DNA from: Lota lota
Taxonomy: Eukaryota; Chordata; Actinopteri; Gadiformes; Lotidae
Reading direction: 5' to 3'
DNA: 64,000 bases
Assembly (NCBI GenBank): GCA_026745465.1
Contig: JACYXH010000708.1
Span: 628,478-692,477, forward strand
This document shows, piece after piece, positions 33,871 through 63,510 of this stretch. The notes below the pieces were generated by a model that saw only the letters and a program-made list of their open reading frames with translations, was not told the DNA's origin and did not search any database. How positions within the stretch are numbered: the stretch's first letter is position 1; every line of letters starts with the position of its first letter. Made by a program: the position numbers and the translations under genes.

Positions 33871-34470
33871 AGCGGGGGTGTACAAAGGGGCGGGACCAAA
33901 GCTGAAGCTTGATTGACTTTATTAATGAGCGAGTTGAGAGCGGCGCGTGCGGTCGTTTGATTGGACCACAGGATCCAGTGAGTGACAGGTGGGGCGGTCT
34001 CTGGCTCCAGCCAAACGGAGGAGACGGTTGTACAGCTTGTGTCGGGTTTCAAACCCATCCCGTGTTCCCCTTCCGCGCACATTGGTTCACGAGTTCAACG
34101 CGGGTGAAATGACGTGATTGGCTAGAAAACAAGTTTCCCATGATTCCCACAACGTGGCCGGGCATGTGTGAGAGCACGGAGAGCAGTAGTCCCAGACGTC
34201 CATTCCAAACAGCGATCTGGTGACAACACGCCCTTGTCACTAAGGCCAATAAGCTGCAGCGGTTTCCTTCACATCAACATTGATCACACATTGACAATAA
34301 GCCGCCCTTGCTGCTTGTGGGACTTTACAAAGAGGCGTTCCCTCCCACTAGACGCGGCTCGCGCGCGGGCACGTTGAACTTCAGTTTACTTTATGCAAAT
34401 GAGCGTCTAGTGCGGCGCGTGTTTGGCCATCTGATTGGCCAGTCGACATTCAGTGAGTCTCGGCGGGACA
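33871..34470. promoter_or_regulatory. Possible promoter-like region with duplicated modules
   Basis: Two related modules (about 33,903-33,990 and 34,376-34,463) share ACTTTAT..AATGAGCG, GCGGCGCGTG and TTGATTGG/CTGATTGG. The second has a perfect octamer ATGCAAAT (34,393-34,400). Several CCAAT boxes (ATTGG) occur, and TTCCCATGATTCCCACAA at about 34,135 resembles a ZNF143/Staf site. Such combinations are known from histone and snRNA promoters, but no such gene is adjacent. Confidence 0.35.
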
Positions 34471-34508
34471 CAATATGAAGGAAACAGCTGTAGGTTATTA
34501 CAGGCATG

Positions 34509-34557
34509 CACCATACAGGGGGACAGCGTTTACTAACAACTGTCCCCCTGTATGGTG
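34509..34557. other. Perfect 18-bp hairpin with arm identical to NLR exon sequence
   Basis: CACCATACAGGGGGACAG (34,509-34,526) is the exact reverse complement of 34,540-34,557, with a 13-base loop. Sixteen bases of the arm (CCATACAGGGGGACAG) are identical to NLR coding sequence at 40,479-40,494, so the 3' arm would be antisense to the NLR mRNA. No promoter for a small RNA is proven. Confidence 0.7.
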
Positions 34558-34662
34558 TGTTATATTACTATATTAAATGGTCACGCTAATGGAATAGCTC
34601 TTACACGTTGTATTTTTAAATCCCATCACACAAAAAACGAACATTAATTTATGTTGCTGATA

Positions 34663-34664
34663 TT

Positions 34665-34716
<52 letters not shown>
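34663..34716. repeat. (GT)n microsatellite
   Basis: About 54 bases of GT with one interruption. Confidence 0.95.
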
Positions 34717-34720
<4 letters not shown>

Positions 34721-35144
34721 TGCCTTGGGCCTTTTCTGAATACCTGCCTGTTAAGGTGAAGGAAAAAAAACACAAAAAGAACCCAACCCAACAAGATGAC
34801 TCATTGTAGATAATTGAATGAAGAAAATAACCCTATCTATTATAGAATCACACGCCAGTACAAACATGCTTACCCTCACTCTGAGTACTCTGTACTCTGC
34901 TCTTCTGAGAAGAGAAATCATCCATTGTATAGATTCTACAGAAAGTCTTACTGATCCACTAGGAACAGAGGAGAGGAGGCATTTTCTACTTCATGTGTGT
35001 CTATTCATTATGTTTATTTGTCTCTTTATTGATAACATGGTATAAATGTTCCTGTTGGTTCTACTGTAAAGAAGGAGCTGCATCAGTGACATGTCTCTAC
35101 ATGCTGTTTGAACTATCACATGTCTCTTTGTTTTTCTTTTAGTC

Positions 35145-51246
<16,102 letters not shown>

Positions 51247-51800
51247 TATATCAATACATACACACATAGAATGTGTTTTGTTTATGTTCTCAACTATACT
51301 CCACACTGTATTGGGCTTCTGAAAAGTTTAGCGTGATAAACCATGAAAGTAAAATACTTGTAAGGTCTTCCATAGGGTTAACTAAGTAGGTTTACAAAAA
51401 CTATAAAATGTCAAATGTATTTAAAAATTGATTGATGGTAAATCAAAACATGTTTATACTATATTTTGTATATTTTCAGATATTAACAGTTTCATACTAA
51501 AGGGCTCTGATATCAGTTTTTATTTTTATAAGCCTAGCATGGAACCCGATTTAAAGCAGATTTAATATTATATTCATAATGCAAGCGGTCTATGGAAAAG
51601 CTATTGATCATGTTGTGAATGACTTTAAACTGAATCTTGATTCCTTGTGTTCTGTTGGGAACAACACAGCAGCAGAACATGTTCAGTTATTAAAGATATG
51701 TGCACACCTGTTTATGATTTGTAATGTCTGCTGCTTCTATTGTTTTAGTCCTTGTGTTTATTGTGAACATGTATTGGACTATTTTTCTGTTGTATTGGTT

Positions 51801-51806
51801 AATAAA
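51801..51806 (+). terminator. NLR poly(A) signal candidate
   Basis: AATAAA in TTGGTTAATAAAGCATAATG, 666 bases after the stop codon, with no stronger signal before it. Confidence 0.55.
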
Positions 51807-52470
51807 GCATAATGGTAATAAACAACTCAGTGGATCCAACTGAATGTTCTCTTGTGTTCAGCATAGGATCAGTCTCAACTTTAAGGTTGGGGGTTCACTA
51901 AATAAAAAGCACAACAGAGGCTTCGTCTACACCAACATTAATAATCAGGATACCAGCAAGTGCATTTCCATATCCTGATTTATATGCCCAATGAGTGACA
52001 GAATATGGAGAGAATTGTAGAAAAAACCAGACAGTAAACAGATCCCAGCTATTGGCGTGTCTCCAGAGATGAGCCCTGCAGGCTGGTTGATACACCACCT
52101 ACCCCGTGGCGTCTAATAGGACCCTGAGCATACATGTTGAAACACACAGAGGTCTGTGTTTGAGGCGCTGGTGCTGAGCTAAAGAAGAAGGGACCTCTTC
52201 TTCTTTGCCTGGGTGCTTGTGTGAGATGTCCCATGCAGGCCACCGTACCACAGAATTAGACCAGAACCTGTTTTATGAAGATAATCACAGTCACACGACC
52301 AGTTTACCCTTTGTGTTTGTTGTTATAGGGCAAGGCATGACAATAAAGAAGGATTCATTAATAGGATATTTAAATCCCTGCATGCATTTTCGTCTGCGGC
52401 CACTAGAGGGTTCAGTGAGCTTCCTGAACCAACGCAAACGACAGTTATGTTATTCTAACTAGTTCTATTT
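51807..52470. other. Spacer, no gene seen
   Basis: No coding, RNA or repeat signal recognised. Confidence 0.45.
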
Positions 52471-52800
52471 CATGTAGGCTACGCCGTCTAGGCTTAGCCT
52501 TACGGGCTTGTCCCGTGCGCTCACTCGCGTGCACTGAACATTTCAACAATGCACCAATCAAGGTGAGCCCCGCCCACATTCCCCACGGCACCGTGTATAT
52601 AAACGAGGCGCACGGCAGCGCTCGCCCTCCCTTTTCTTTCAGTAACTGGAGGGTACAGCAGGTGGGAAACCAGACGGCTACGCCTACAATCATAGCACTG
52701 GAGTTATCATAACATAACTATCGTTCTGGTTCATGTGGCCTTGTGGGCTAAGGTGAAGCTGCGAGCGGAGCCCGATAAATGTACTCCTGCTGGACCCTAA
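52471..52800 (+). promoter_or_regulatory. Promoter-like sequence, possibly transposon-derived
   Basis: CCAAT (52,555), a GC box (CCCGCCC, about 52,569) and TATATAAA (about 52,596) are properly spaced. CTAGGCTTAGCCTTACGGGC at about 52,489 resembles CTAGGCTTCGCCTTATGGGC at 14,599 and 20,001 in spacer block A. No downstream gene was recognised. Confidence 0.4.
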
Positions 52801-52817
52801 GTCACAAAGACCTAGCC

Positions 52818-53695
52818 TTAGAGCACACCAGACTCAATAAGACAAAGATGTGCAAAACACAACAGTAAAATAAAATAGTCTGGAATGTGAAAACTGATTA
52901 GACAACACTGAAAGAGTGCCATGAATTCTGTCTCAGAGCGCAGATTTTCAACACATGTACATGCTGAATTTATAAGTTGCAAACCTGTAAACAGATCCAT
53001 GTCCTCTGCCTGTAGCATTGTGTTAGGGGGGGCGAGATATGACAATATTTTGTGCGCCATCTCAGCGATGAATCTGAAACTTGGTTCAGACATGGCCTGC
53101 AGTAAACCTGTTGGTTCAACTGGCACGTCTTTGGGATAGGCTGTGGTGCTGTTGACTTCGCGCAAAAGGGTGGTAAGGTCATCAAATGATCTTAAAATAA
53201 CAGAGACCGTGCCTAGATGACCAGTCCAGCGTTGATCTAAGAGTCTCTTCAGGGTCTGTCCCTTATAGAGAAGGGAGACTGTGGGTTTTCTGCAGAACTT
53301 GTAGAGCATGTTACACATTGTGAAAAAATCCAAAAAGGCTTTCTGCATGGGTAGCAAAATGCAGCGTCTGCCTGGATGGAGTATTCCAGCCAGCCTCTGC
53401 TACCATACCAGGCGCTGTTGAAAGTTCTTTTTTTGCCTGAGAACAAGCGTGCAGGAAAAGTTTTCAAGACAATTTGATTTGGTTTCTCAACGCCGAGATC
53501 CCCTGGTTCTGCCGCTTGTGATGAAGACCCTTGCTTTGGGTTACAGTGTCGGCCAGCAGCACCGTGGCTAATGCTAGCTTCGGCCGTGACAACTTCAGAA
53601 CTAACGTTACTCCCTGTACTTTCGCCGTCTTTGTCACTTTCTTCCACCAACCTTGGAGCTCGTTGTTTAACATTAAGGAAACGCCGTATATCCAT
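52818..53695 (-). pseudogene. hAT/ZMYM-like transposase relic
   Basis: The minus strand starts MDIRRFLNVKQRAPR, typical of TTF-zinc-finger hAT-derived proteins (ZMYM/THAP-like family), with the TTF piece (FNSAWYGSRGWLEYS, AFCYPC) at about residues 90-115. Directly after AFCYPCR the frame shifts into QKAFLDFFTMCN..LLDQRWTGH, which belongs to the late part of the hAT catalytic domain. The middle is therefore deleted and the parts are out of frame. The relic ends near 52,818 and is not functional. Confidence 0.75.
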
Positions 53696-54072
53696 AGCCT
53701 AAATTATCTCTTTAGTTTACATAAAGTTACCTATTCTCTCTTACAAATTCCTGATAGCTTCCTGACATGCAATGCATGTCAATTTCCGTTTTGACAAACC
53801 AATCAAATCCATTTACAATTATTTTAATAAAATTAAGAACAAACACCCTTTTATTTTTATCATGATTCATGTATATACAACACAACATATGTTGATTTAT
53901 TATGGTATATATATGTTTAATTTTTTTTGTGCAAAACAAAAGGTGTGATTGGTGACAGGCTCGTCAGTTAAAAAAGGGCTCGTCCGTCCAGGGCGGGCAC
54001 AGCTGACTCTGGGGGCGGGCCCGGCCCCCTAAAGCCCGCCCATAACGCCGGGACTGCAGACACCACAAAGAC

Positions 54073-55947
54073 CTTTACACCTACACCTAAACAACACCAC
54101 CCCAACACCAACACCACCCCAACACAAACACAACCCCAACACCATACCAACACCACCCCAACACAAACACAACCCCAACACCACCCCAACACAAACACAA
54201 CCCCAACACCACCCCAACACCACCTAAACACCAACACCACCCCAACACCACCCCAACACAAACACAACCCCAACACCACCCCAACACCACCCAAACACCA
54301 ACACCACCCCAACACAAACACAACCCCAACACTATACCAGCACCACCCAAACACCAACACAACACCAACGCCACCCCAACAACACGCCAACCCCAACCCG
54401 ACACCAACACCACCCCAACACCACCCCAACACAAACATACACCAACATACACCAACACCACCCCAACACAAACACAACCCTAACACCACCCCAACACCAC
54501 CCCAACACCTACACCACCCAAACACCAACACAACACCAACGCCACCCCAACACCACCCCAACCCCACCCCGACACCAACATACACCAACACCACCCCAAC
54601 ACAAACACAACCCTAACACCACCCCAACACCACCCCAACACCACACCACCCCAACACCACCCCAACCCCGAATCCACCCCAACACCACCCAAACACCACC
54701 CAAACTCAGCCGCAACACAACCCCAACACCAACACCACCCCAACACCAACATCACCCCAACACCACCCCAACACCACCCCAACACCAACACCACCCCAAC
54801 ACCACCCCAACACCAACACATCTCCAACACAACCCCAAACCCAACACCACCCCGACACCACCCCAACACAAACACATCCCCAACACCACACCACCCCAAC
54901 ACCAGCCCAACACCAACATCATTTCAAAACAACCCCAACACCAACACCACCCCAACACCACCCTAACTCCACCCCAACACCACCCCAACACCAACACCAC
55001 CCCAACACCAACACAACACCAACACCACCCCGACACCTACATACACCAACACCACCCCAACACCACCCCAACACCAACACAACACCAACACAACCCCAAC
55101 ACAAACACAACACCAACACAACCCCAACACCACCCCAACACCAGCCCAACACCACCCCAACACCAACACCAACACCACCTCAACACCAGCCCAACACCAC
55201 CCCAACACCACCCCAACACCAACACAACACCAACACCACCCCAAAACCAACACCACCCCGACACCAACATACACCAACACCACCCCAACACCACCCCAAC
55301 ACCAACATCACCCCAACACAAACACAACCCAACACCACCCCAACACCAACACCACCCCAACACAAACACAACCCCAACACCACCCCAACACCAACACCAC
55401 CCCAACACCATCTAAACCCCAACACCACCCAGACACCAACATACACCAACACCACCCCAACACCACCCCAACACCAACACCACCCCAACACCACCCCAAC
55501 ACCAACACAACCCCAACACCACCCCAACACCACCCCAACACAACCCCAACACCACCCCGACACCAACACCACCCCAACACCACCCCAACACCAATACAAA
55601 CCCAACACCACCCTAACCCCAACACCAACCCAATACCAACACCACCCCAACACCACCCAAAAACCAACACCACCCCAAAACCAACACCACCCCAACACCA
55701 ACACCACCCCATTACCACCCCAACATCACCCCAACACCACCCCGACACCATCCCAACACCAACACCACCCCAAAACCACCCCAACCCCAACATCATTTCA
55801 AAACAACCCCAACACCAACACCACCCCAACACCACCCTAACTCCACCCCAACACCAACACCAACACCACCCAAACACCACCCCAACACCACCCAACACCA
55901 CCTCAACTACACCCCAAGACCACCCCAACATCAACACCACCCCAACA
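54073..55947. repeat. C/A-rich satellite, segment 1
   Basis: Built from CACCACCCCAA (11 bp) and CACCAA (6 bp) units in irregular order, with almost no G on the plus strand. The minus strand is (GGGGTGGTGTT)n-like. Long minus-strand open frames rich in G, W, C, V and L are artefacts of this composition. Confidence 0.95.
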
Positions 55948-56275
55948 CAGTGCAGTGTGTGTGGATGGTTTCTGGTTGAAGCAGCCTCACCTGGCCTCAG
56001 TCAGACTGATTGTAGTCTGGAGCTGGGTGAGGCTGCACACCTGTTGCACATTGAGCAATCAGTGTGCACAGGTTAAACCAGCCACCACCACACACACTCC
56101 GGCATGGCAGCATGGAGCACCATCTGCATGCCTCATTTACTGCAATTTTTACAATAAACTGGACTTTCAACATCACCACCCTGTGTCCATTGGTTTGGAG
56201 GAGCCCGAGGAAAGTCACCTAGGTGGAGTATGGGAGCCACCTAGGTGGCGTGTAGTAGTGGACATTGCTACACAC
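55948..56275 (+). mobile_element. LTR-like insert in the satellite
   Basis: A non-satellite island with TTTACAATAAACTGGACTTT (poly(A)-signal-like) and a 3' end ATTGCTACACACC, resembling the R-U5 part of a fish Ty3/gypsy LTR. No coding part and no second LTR are seen. Classification is tentative. Confidence 0.45.
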
Positions 56276-59200
56276 CCCTACCCCAACATCAACCCAAAAC
56301 CCACCCCATCACCACCCTAACAGAAACAATCCCCCAACACCACCCCAACACCAACACCAACCCTACCCCAACACCACCCCAAAACCACGCCAACGACACA
56401 CAACCCAACACCAACATCACCCCAACACCACCCAAACCCAACACCAACACCATCCCAAAACCAACACCCCCCGGACACCACCCCAACACCAACACCACCC
56501 AAACACCACCCCAACATCACCTAACACCACCTCAACTACACCCCAAGACCACCCCAACATCAACACCACCCCAACACCACCCCAACCCCAACATCAACCC
56601 AAAACCACCCCGACACCACCCTAACACCAACAATCCCCCAACACCACACCAACAACAACCCTACCCCAACACCACCCCAACACCACCCAAACACCACCCA
56701 AACACCACCCCAAAACCACGCCAACGACACACAACCTAACACCAACATAACCCCAACACCACCCAACCCCAACACCAACACCACAACAACACCATACCAA
56801 ACCCAACACCACCCCAACACCAACACCACCCCAACACCAACTCCTCCCCAACACTTCCCCAACACCAACACCACCCCAACACGTACACCAACACCACCCC
56901 AACACTCTCCCAACACCACCCAACACATACACTACCCCAACACCACCCCAACACAAACACCGTCACAAAACCAACACCACCCCGACACCACCCCAACATC
57001 AACACCACCCTAACACCACCCCAACACCACCGAACAACAAACACCAATCCAACACCAACACTACCCCAACACCACTCCAACACCACCCAACACTAACACC
57101 AGCCCAAAACCAACACCAACCCAACACCACCACAAAACCACAACACCCCAACACCAAAACCACCCCTACACCACCCTAACATCAACACTATCCCGACACC
57201 ATCACCACCCCAACACCACCCAAACCCCATCACCATCCCAACATAAACACCACCCCAACACTACCCCAAAACAACCCCAACACCTCACCACCCCAACACT
57301 AACACCACCTCAACACCACCCAACACCACCCCAACACCAACACAACTTCAACACCACCCACACCCCAACACCACCCCAACACCACCCTAACTCCACCCCA
57401 ACACCATCCCAACACCAACACCACTTCAACACCACCCTCACCCCAACACCAACACTACCCTAACACCACTCTAACACCAACACCACCCCAACACAACCCC
57501 AAAACCACCCCAACCCCAACACCATTTCAAAACAACCCCAACACCAACATCACCCCAACACCACCCGAACACCAACACCACCCAAACACCACCCAACACC
57601 ACCCAATACCACCTCAACTACACCCCAAGACCACCCAAACATCAACACCACCCCAACACCACCCCAACCCCAACATCAACCCAAAACCACCCCGACACCA
57701 CCCTAACACCAACACCACCCCAACACCACCATAACACCAACACCACCGCAACACCAACACCAACCCTACCCCAACACCACCCCAAAACCTTGCCAACGAC
57801 ACACAACCCAACACCAACATCACCTCAACACCACCCAACACCATACCAAAACCAACACCACCCGGACACCACTCCAACACCAAAACCACCCCAACACCAA
57901 CTCCTCCCCAACACCACCCCAACACCAACACCACCCCAACACCAACACCAACACCACCCCAACACTCTCCCAACACCACCCAACACATACACTACCCCAA
58001 CACCACTTCAACACAAACATCGTCACAAAACCAACACCACCCCGACACCACCCCAACATCAACACCACCCTAACACCACCCCAACACCACCGAACCACAA
58101 ACACCAATCCAACACCAACACTACCCCAACACCACTCCAACACCACCCAACACTAACACCAGCCCAAAACCAACACCAACCCAACACCACCACAAAACCA
58201 CAACACCCCAACACCAAAACCACCCCTACACCACCCTAACATCAACACTATCCCGACACCATCACCACCCCAACACCACCCAAACCCCATCACCATCCCA
58301 ACATAAACACCACCCCAACACTACCCCAAAACAACCCCAACACCTCACCACCCCAACACTAACACCACCTCAACACCACCCAACACCACCCCAACACCAA
58401 CACAACTTCAACACCACCCACACCCCAACACCACCCCAACACCACCCTAACTCCACCCCAACACCATCCCAACACTAACACCACTTCAACACCACCCTCA
58501 CCCCAACACCAACACTACCCTTACACCACCCTAACACCAACACCACCCCAACACAACCCCAAAACCACCCCAACCCAACACCATTTCAAAACAACCCCAA
58601 CACCAACACCACCCCAACACCACCCGAACACCAACACCACCCAAACACCACCCAACACCACCCAATACCACCTCAACTACACCCCAAGACCACCCAAACA
58701 TCAACACCACCCCAACACCACCCCAACCCCAACATCAACCCAAAACCACCCCAACACCACCCTAACACCAACACCACCCCAACACCACCATAACACCAAC
58801 ACCACCGCAACACCAACACCAACCCTACCCCAACACCACCCCAAAACCTTGCCAACGACACACAACCCAACACCAACATCACCTCAACACCACCCAACAC
58901 CATACCAAAACCAACACCACCCTGACACCACTCCAACACCAAAACCACCCTAACAACACCCCAACACCACCCCAACACCACCCCAGCACCAACACCACCT
59001 CAACCCAACACCACACCGCCCCAACACCTACACAAACACCACCCCAATACCACCCAACACCAACACCACCCCAACACAACACCACCCGAACACCAACACC
59101 ACCCAAACACCACCTAACACCAACACCTACCCAACATCACCTCAACACACCACTACCCCAAGACAATCATCAGCCCAACATTAACACCACCCAACACCAC

Positions 59201-60845
59201 CCCAACACCAACACCACCCCAACACATACACCACTTCAACACCACCACCACCCCAACACCACACCACCCCAAAACCACCCCAACCCAAACCCCACCCCAA
59301 AACCACCCCAACACCACCCTAACACCACCCTTACACCACCCCAACACAAACAACACCCATAAACCACCCCAACACCACACCAACCCAACACCAACACCAC
59401 CCCAACACCTCCCAAAACCAACACCAACCCCACCACAACACCAACCCAACACCAACCACAACACCACCCTAACCTCACCCCAACACCACCCAACATCACC
59501 CCAACGCAAACACCACTTCAACACCACCCACACCCCACACCCCAACACCAACACCACCCAACACCACCCTATGTCCACCATAACACCAGCCCAATACCAC
59601 CCCAAATCCACCCCAACACCACCCCAACACCACCCCAACACCTAAACCACTTCAACACCACCCTCACCCCAACACCAACATCACCCCAACCTCCACACCA
59701 CCCCAACACCACCCCATCCCAAACACCACCCTATCACCACCCCAACACCAACACCACCCCAAAATCAACACCACCTTAAAACCACCCCAAAACCATCCCA
59801 ACACAAACACCACCCCAACACCAACACCACCCCAACACCACCCTAACACTAACACCACCCCAACACCACCCCAACACCACCCCAACACAACACCAACCAA
59901 ACACAAACACCACCACAACACCAACACAACCCCATCACCATCCCAACATAAACACCACCCCAACGCCAACCCCAACATGACCCCAACAACACACCACACC
60001 GCCCAAACACCAACACCATCACCACCCCAACACTATATTACCCCAACACCATCACCACCCCAACACTAACACCAGCCCAACACCACCCAACACCACCCCA
60101 ACACCACCCAACACCACCCCAACTTCAACACCACCACCACCCCAACACCAACACCTCACCAACACCACCCCAACACCAACACCCACCCAACACCACCCCA
60201 ACACCAAATCCACCCCAAAACCACACCACCCCAAAACCACCCCAACCCAAACCCCACTCCAAAACCACCCCAACACCAACACCACCCTAACACGACCCCA
60301 ACACCAACACCACCCCAACACCACCCCAAAACCACCCCAAATCCAACACCATTTCAAATCAACCCCAACACCAACACCACCCCAACACGAACACCACCCT
60401 AACACAAACACCAACACAACCCCAACACCAACACCACCACAACACCACCCCATCACCAACCACAACACCACCCTAACACCACCCCAACACCACCCAACAT
60501 CACCCCAACACCAACACCACTTCAACACCACCCACACCCCACACCCCAACACCAACACCACCCCATCTCCACCACAACACCACCCCAACACCACTCAAAC
60601 ACCATACAACCCCAACACCAAAACCACCCAATCTCCACCCAACACCAACACCACCCCAATACCACCCCAACAGCAACACTACCCCAACTCCACCCCAACA
60701 CCACCCCACCACCACAACATTAACACCATCCCAACACCAACACCCCCCCAACACCACCCCAAATCCACACAACCCCTACATTAACACCACCCCAACACCA
60801 ACACCACCCAAACACCATACCAACACCAACACCACCCCAACACTA
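56276..60845. repeat. C/A-rich satellite, segment 2, with ~1.06-kb higher-order repeat
   Basis: Same units as segment 1. Rare marker variants recur at a fixed distance: CCTTGCCAACGACACACAAC at about 57,786 and 58,849, CCACCTCAACTACACCCCAA at about 57,610 and 58,671, and ACAAACACCAATCCAACACC at about 57,037 and 58,097. This shows a higher-order duplication of about 1.06 kb. Confidence 0.93.
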
Positions 60846-62325
60846 ACGTTTTTGGACCACGTCATGTGTAGTAATTTACTCGGCCACCGGTATCAGTATT
60901 TCCCGAATGTACGAACGATCGTTGTAGAAACCTACACATGGCTAAATAGTATAATTCAATAGCCAGAGTCATATAGAATCCCCCCCCACCCCCACATTAT
61001 TACAAAGTCATTGTGTCTATTAATTTATCTTCTGATGACCTCCGATGTACCAATTTTAATCACTTAGTGTTGAGCTAAAGCCACAAGATTGATGTACATG
61101 TGGTGGAGGCCTCCTCTTAATGTAAGCATCAGTTCACCAAACAGAAGCAGGGTTAGTGTGATCAGGGTGATGAGGACATTACTTTTTAATCAATAAACCA
61201 TTTGATGGAGACACACGTTGACACAAACAGTTGAATTGAGAGAGACGGAGAGAGAGCGTGTGCGTGCGTCCGACCCGGAGAACGGAAGGTCGCACCGACC
61301 CGGGATTCTAATCGCTTATTACGGGGCCCCGCGTATACATCCTCTCCGAATACCGGCCCTCTGCGACCTCGGGGGGCCGCACCGCAGCCCTTTGTACCCC
61401 GACGCAGCAAAGGTCAAATGGAAGGGGGAGATATTAGGAGGCGCGGAGCGCGGCCCCCATTAGGCCGAGACGCTTGTCATTTAGAGACAGTCATCCTTGC
61501 CAGGTCGACCAACCACAGGCCCGAGTTCCTATCTCTTTTTACTGAGCTGATTTGACCTTTGAGCAACTCTCCATTTCTCCTATTGGTTTGAATGGGAGAG
61601 TTTGATGGTGTTCGTTAGGTCACTTCCCGGAGAAGGGGAAGGTCGCACCGAGCCGAGACTCGACACGCTCATATTAGGGCCCCTCCAGTATACTCTGTCC
61701 GAATCACGGCCCCCTGCGACCTCAGGGGGCCGCACCAGGGCCCTTTGACCCCCGGCGCCGCAAAGGTCAAATAACAGGGGGAGAGGTAACAGGCCCGGTG
61801 CGCGGCCCCCTTAGGGCCTAGATGCTTGATATTTTCATCCCTGCCCCCCCCCCCCCACCCCCCTCCCCCTCCCTCCCGGGTCGACCGACCACAGGCCCGA
61901 GTTGATATCTCATTCCTCTGATGTTTTATGAACAATATTTATATCCCATTCTTTTCAATGTGACAAATGTACACGTGCTCGGGTGGCTCACTTCCTGTTG
62001 GGCTACATTCATCAAATTGATAATCTCACATGTGGTGGAGGTCCCCTTAACTATGGAAAAGACCACAGGGCTCTAGCTTTATGCAAAGTCATTCTAGGGC
62101 CTTCCATAGGAGTGTGTTGTGTAGGCCTCTGACGCGGCCGTTTAAATACCTTCCGGTTGGGCTAGAAGCACAAAATGATTAACCTTCCATGTAGTCGAGG
62201 TCCTCTTTCATATACAAAAGACCCCGGGGCCCTAGCTTACTGCCAAGTGTCGCTGACCTATAGGTCACCCACAATTTTCAACACAAATAGTACATATCCA
62301 ACTACTATCCATACTACTATCCGTA
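60846..62325. other. Unique/GC-rich island with diverged tandem duplication
   Basis: Two related blocks (about 61,286-61,530 and 61,640-61,895) share AAGGTCGCACCGA, CTGCGACCTC.GGGGGCCGC, GCAAAGGTCAAAT and GACCACAGGCCCGAGTT. A second motif, CATGTGGTGGAGGYC..CTT, occurs near 61,098, 62,031 and 62,193 in variant form. Similarity to a known element was not recognised and no gene is supported. Confidence 0.6.
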
Positions 62326-62345
62326 CTAACCCTAACCCTAACCCC
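62326..62345. repeat. Short interstitial telomeric repeat
   Basis: CTAACCCTAACCCTAACCCC: about three telomeric hexamers exactly at the edge of the third satellite segment. Confidence 0.85.
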
Positions 62346-63505
62346 AATACCACCCAACACCACCAACACCATCCCTAAACAAACACTACCCGGACACCAC
62401 TCTAACACCAACACCCCCCTAACACCACCCCAACACCACCCCAATTCCACCCAACACCAACACCAACACAACACCACCCCAACACAACACCACTTCAACA
62501 CCACCCCCACCCCACCCCCACCCCCACCCCAACACCAACACCACCCCAAAACCAACACCACCCCAAAACCAACACACCACCCAAAACCACCCCAACCCCA
62601 ACCCCACCCCAACACCACCCCAACCACAACACCAACCCAACTCCATTCCAACTCCACCCCAACCCCAACACCACCCCAACACCACCCCAACACCACACCA
62701 CCCCAACACCACCCTAACACTAACACCACCTCAACTCCACCCCAACACCACCCTAACACCAACAGACCCCAAACCCCAACACCACCCCAACCCCAAACAC
62801 CAACACCACCCCAACACCAACACCTCCCCAACACCACCATACCACCACCCCAACACCAACACCACCCCAACACCACCCCAACACCACCCCTACACCAACA
62901 CCACCTTAACACCAACCCCACCCCAACACCACCCCCAACTCCACCCCAAACCACCCCAACACCACCCCAACACCACCCCAACACAAACACCAACACCACC
63001 CCAACACCAACACCACCCCTACACCACACCAACACCACCCCAACACCAACACCACCCCTACACCACACCAACACCACCCCAACACCAACACCATCCCTAC
63101 ACCACACCACACAAACACATACATCACCCCAACACCACCCCAACCCCATCACCATCCCAACATAAACACCACCCCAACACCAACACCACCCCAAACTACC
63201 CCAACACCTCACCACCCCAACACTAACACCACCCCAACACCACCCAACACCACCCCAACATCAACACCACTTCAACACCACCCACACCCTAACACCAACA
63301 CCACCCCAATAGCACCCTAACTCCACCAAAACACCACCCCAAACCAAAACCACTTCAACACCACGCTCACCCCAACACCAACACCACCCCCACACCACCC
63401 CAACACCACCCCATCCCAAACAGCACACTAACACCACCCCAACACCAACACCACCCCAACACCAACACCACCTTAACCCCACCCCAAAACCATACAACAC
63501 CAAAC
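62346..63505. repeat. C/A-rich satellite, segment 3
   Basis: Continuation of the CACCACCCCAA / CACCAA satellite, with a local triplication of ACACCACCCCTACACCACAC near 63,010-63,110. Confidence 0.94.
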
Positions 63506-63510
63506 CAGCA

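Noticed and set aside
33137..34377. Open frames of 60-120 codons between TRIM-5 and the NLR
   Set aside because: No similarity, no splice context and no start-site support. They are overlapped by promoter-like motifs and tandem repeats.
55954..56320. 121-codon frame in the LTR-like insert
   Set aside because: It runs from the insert into the satellite and contains no recognisable retroelement domain.
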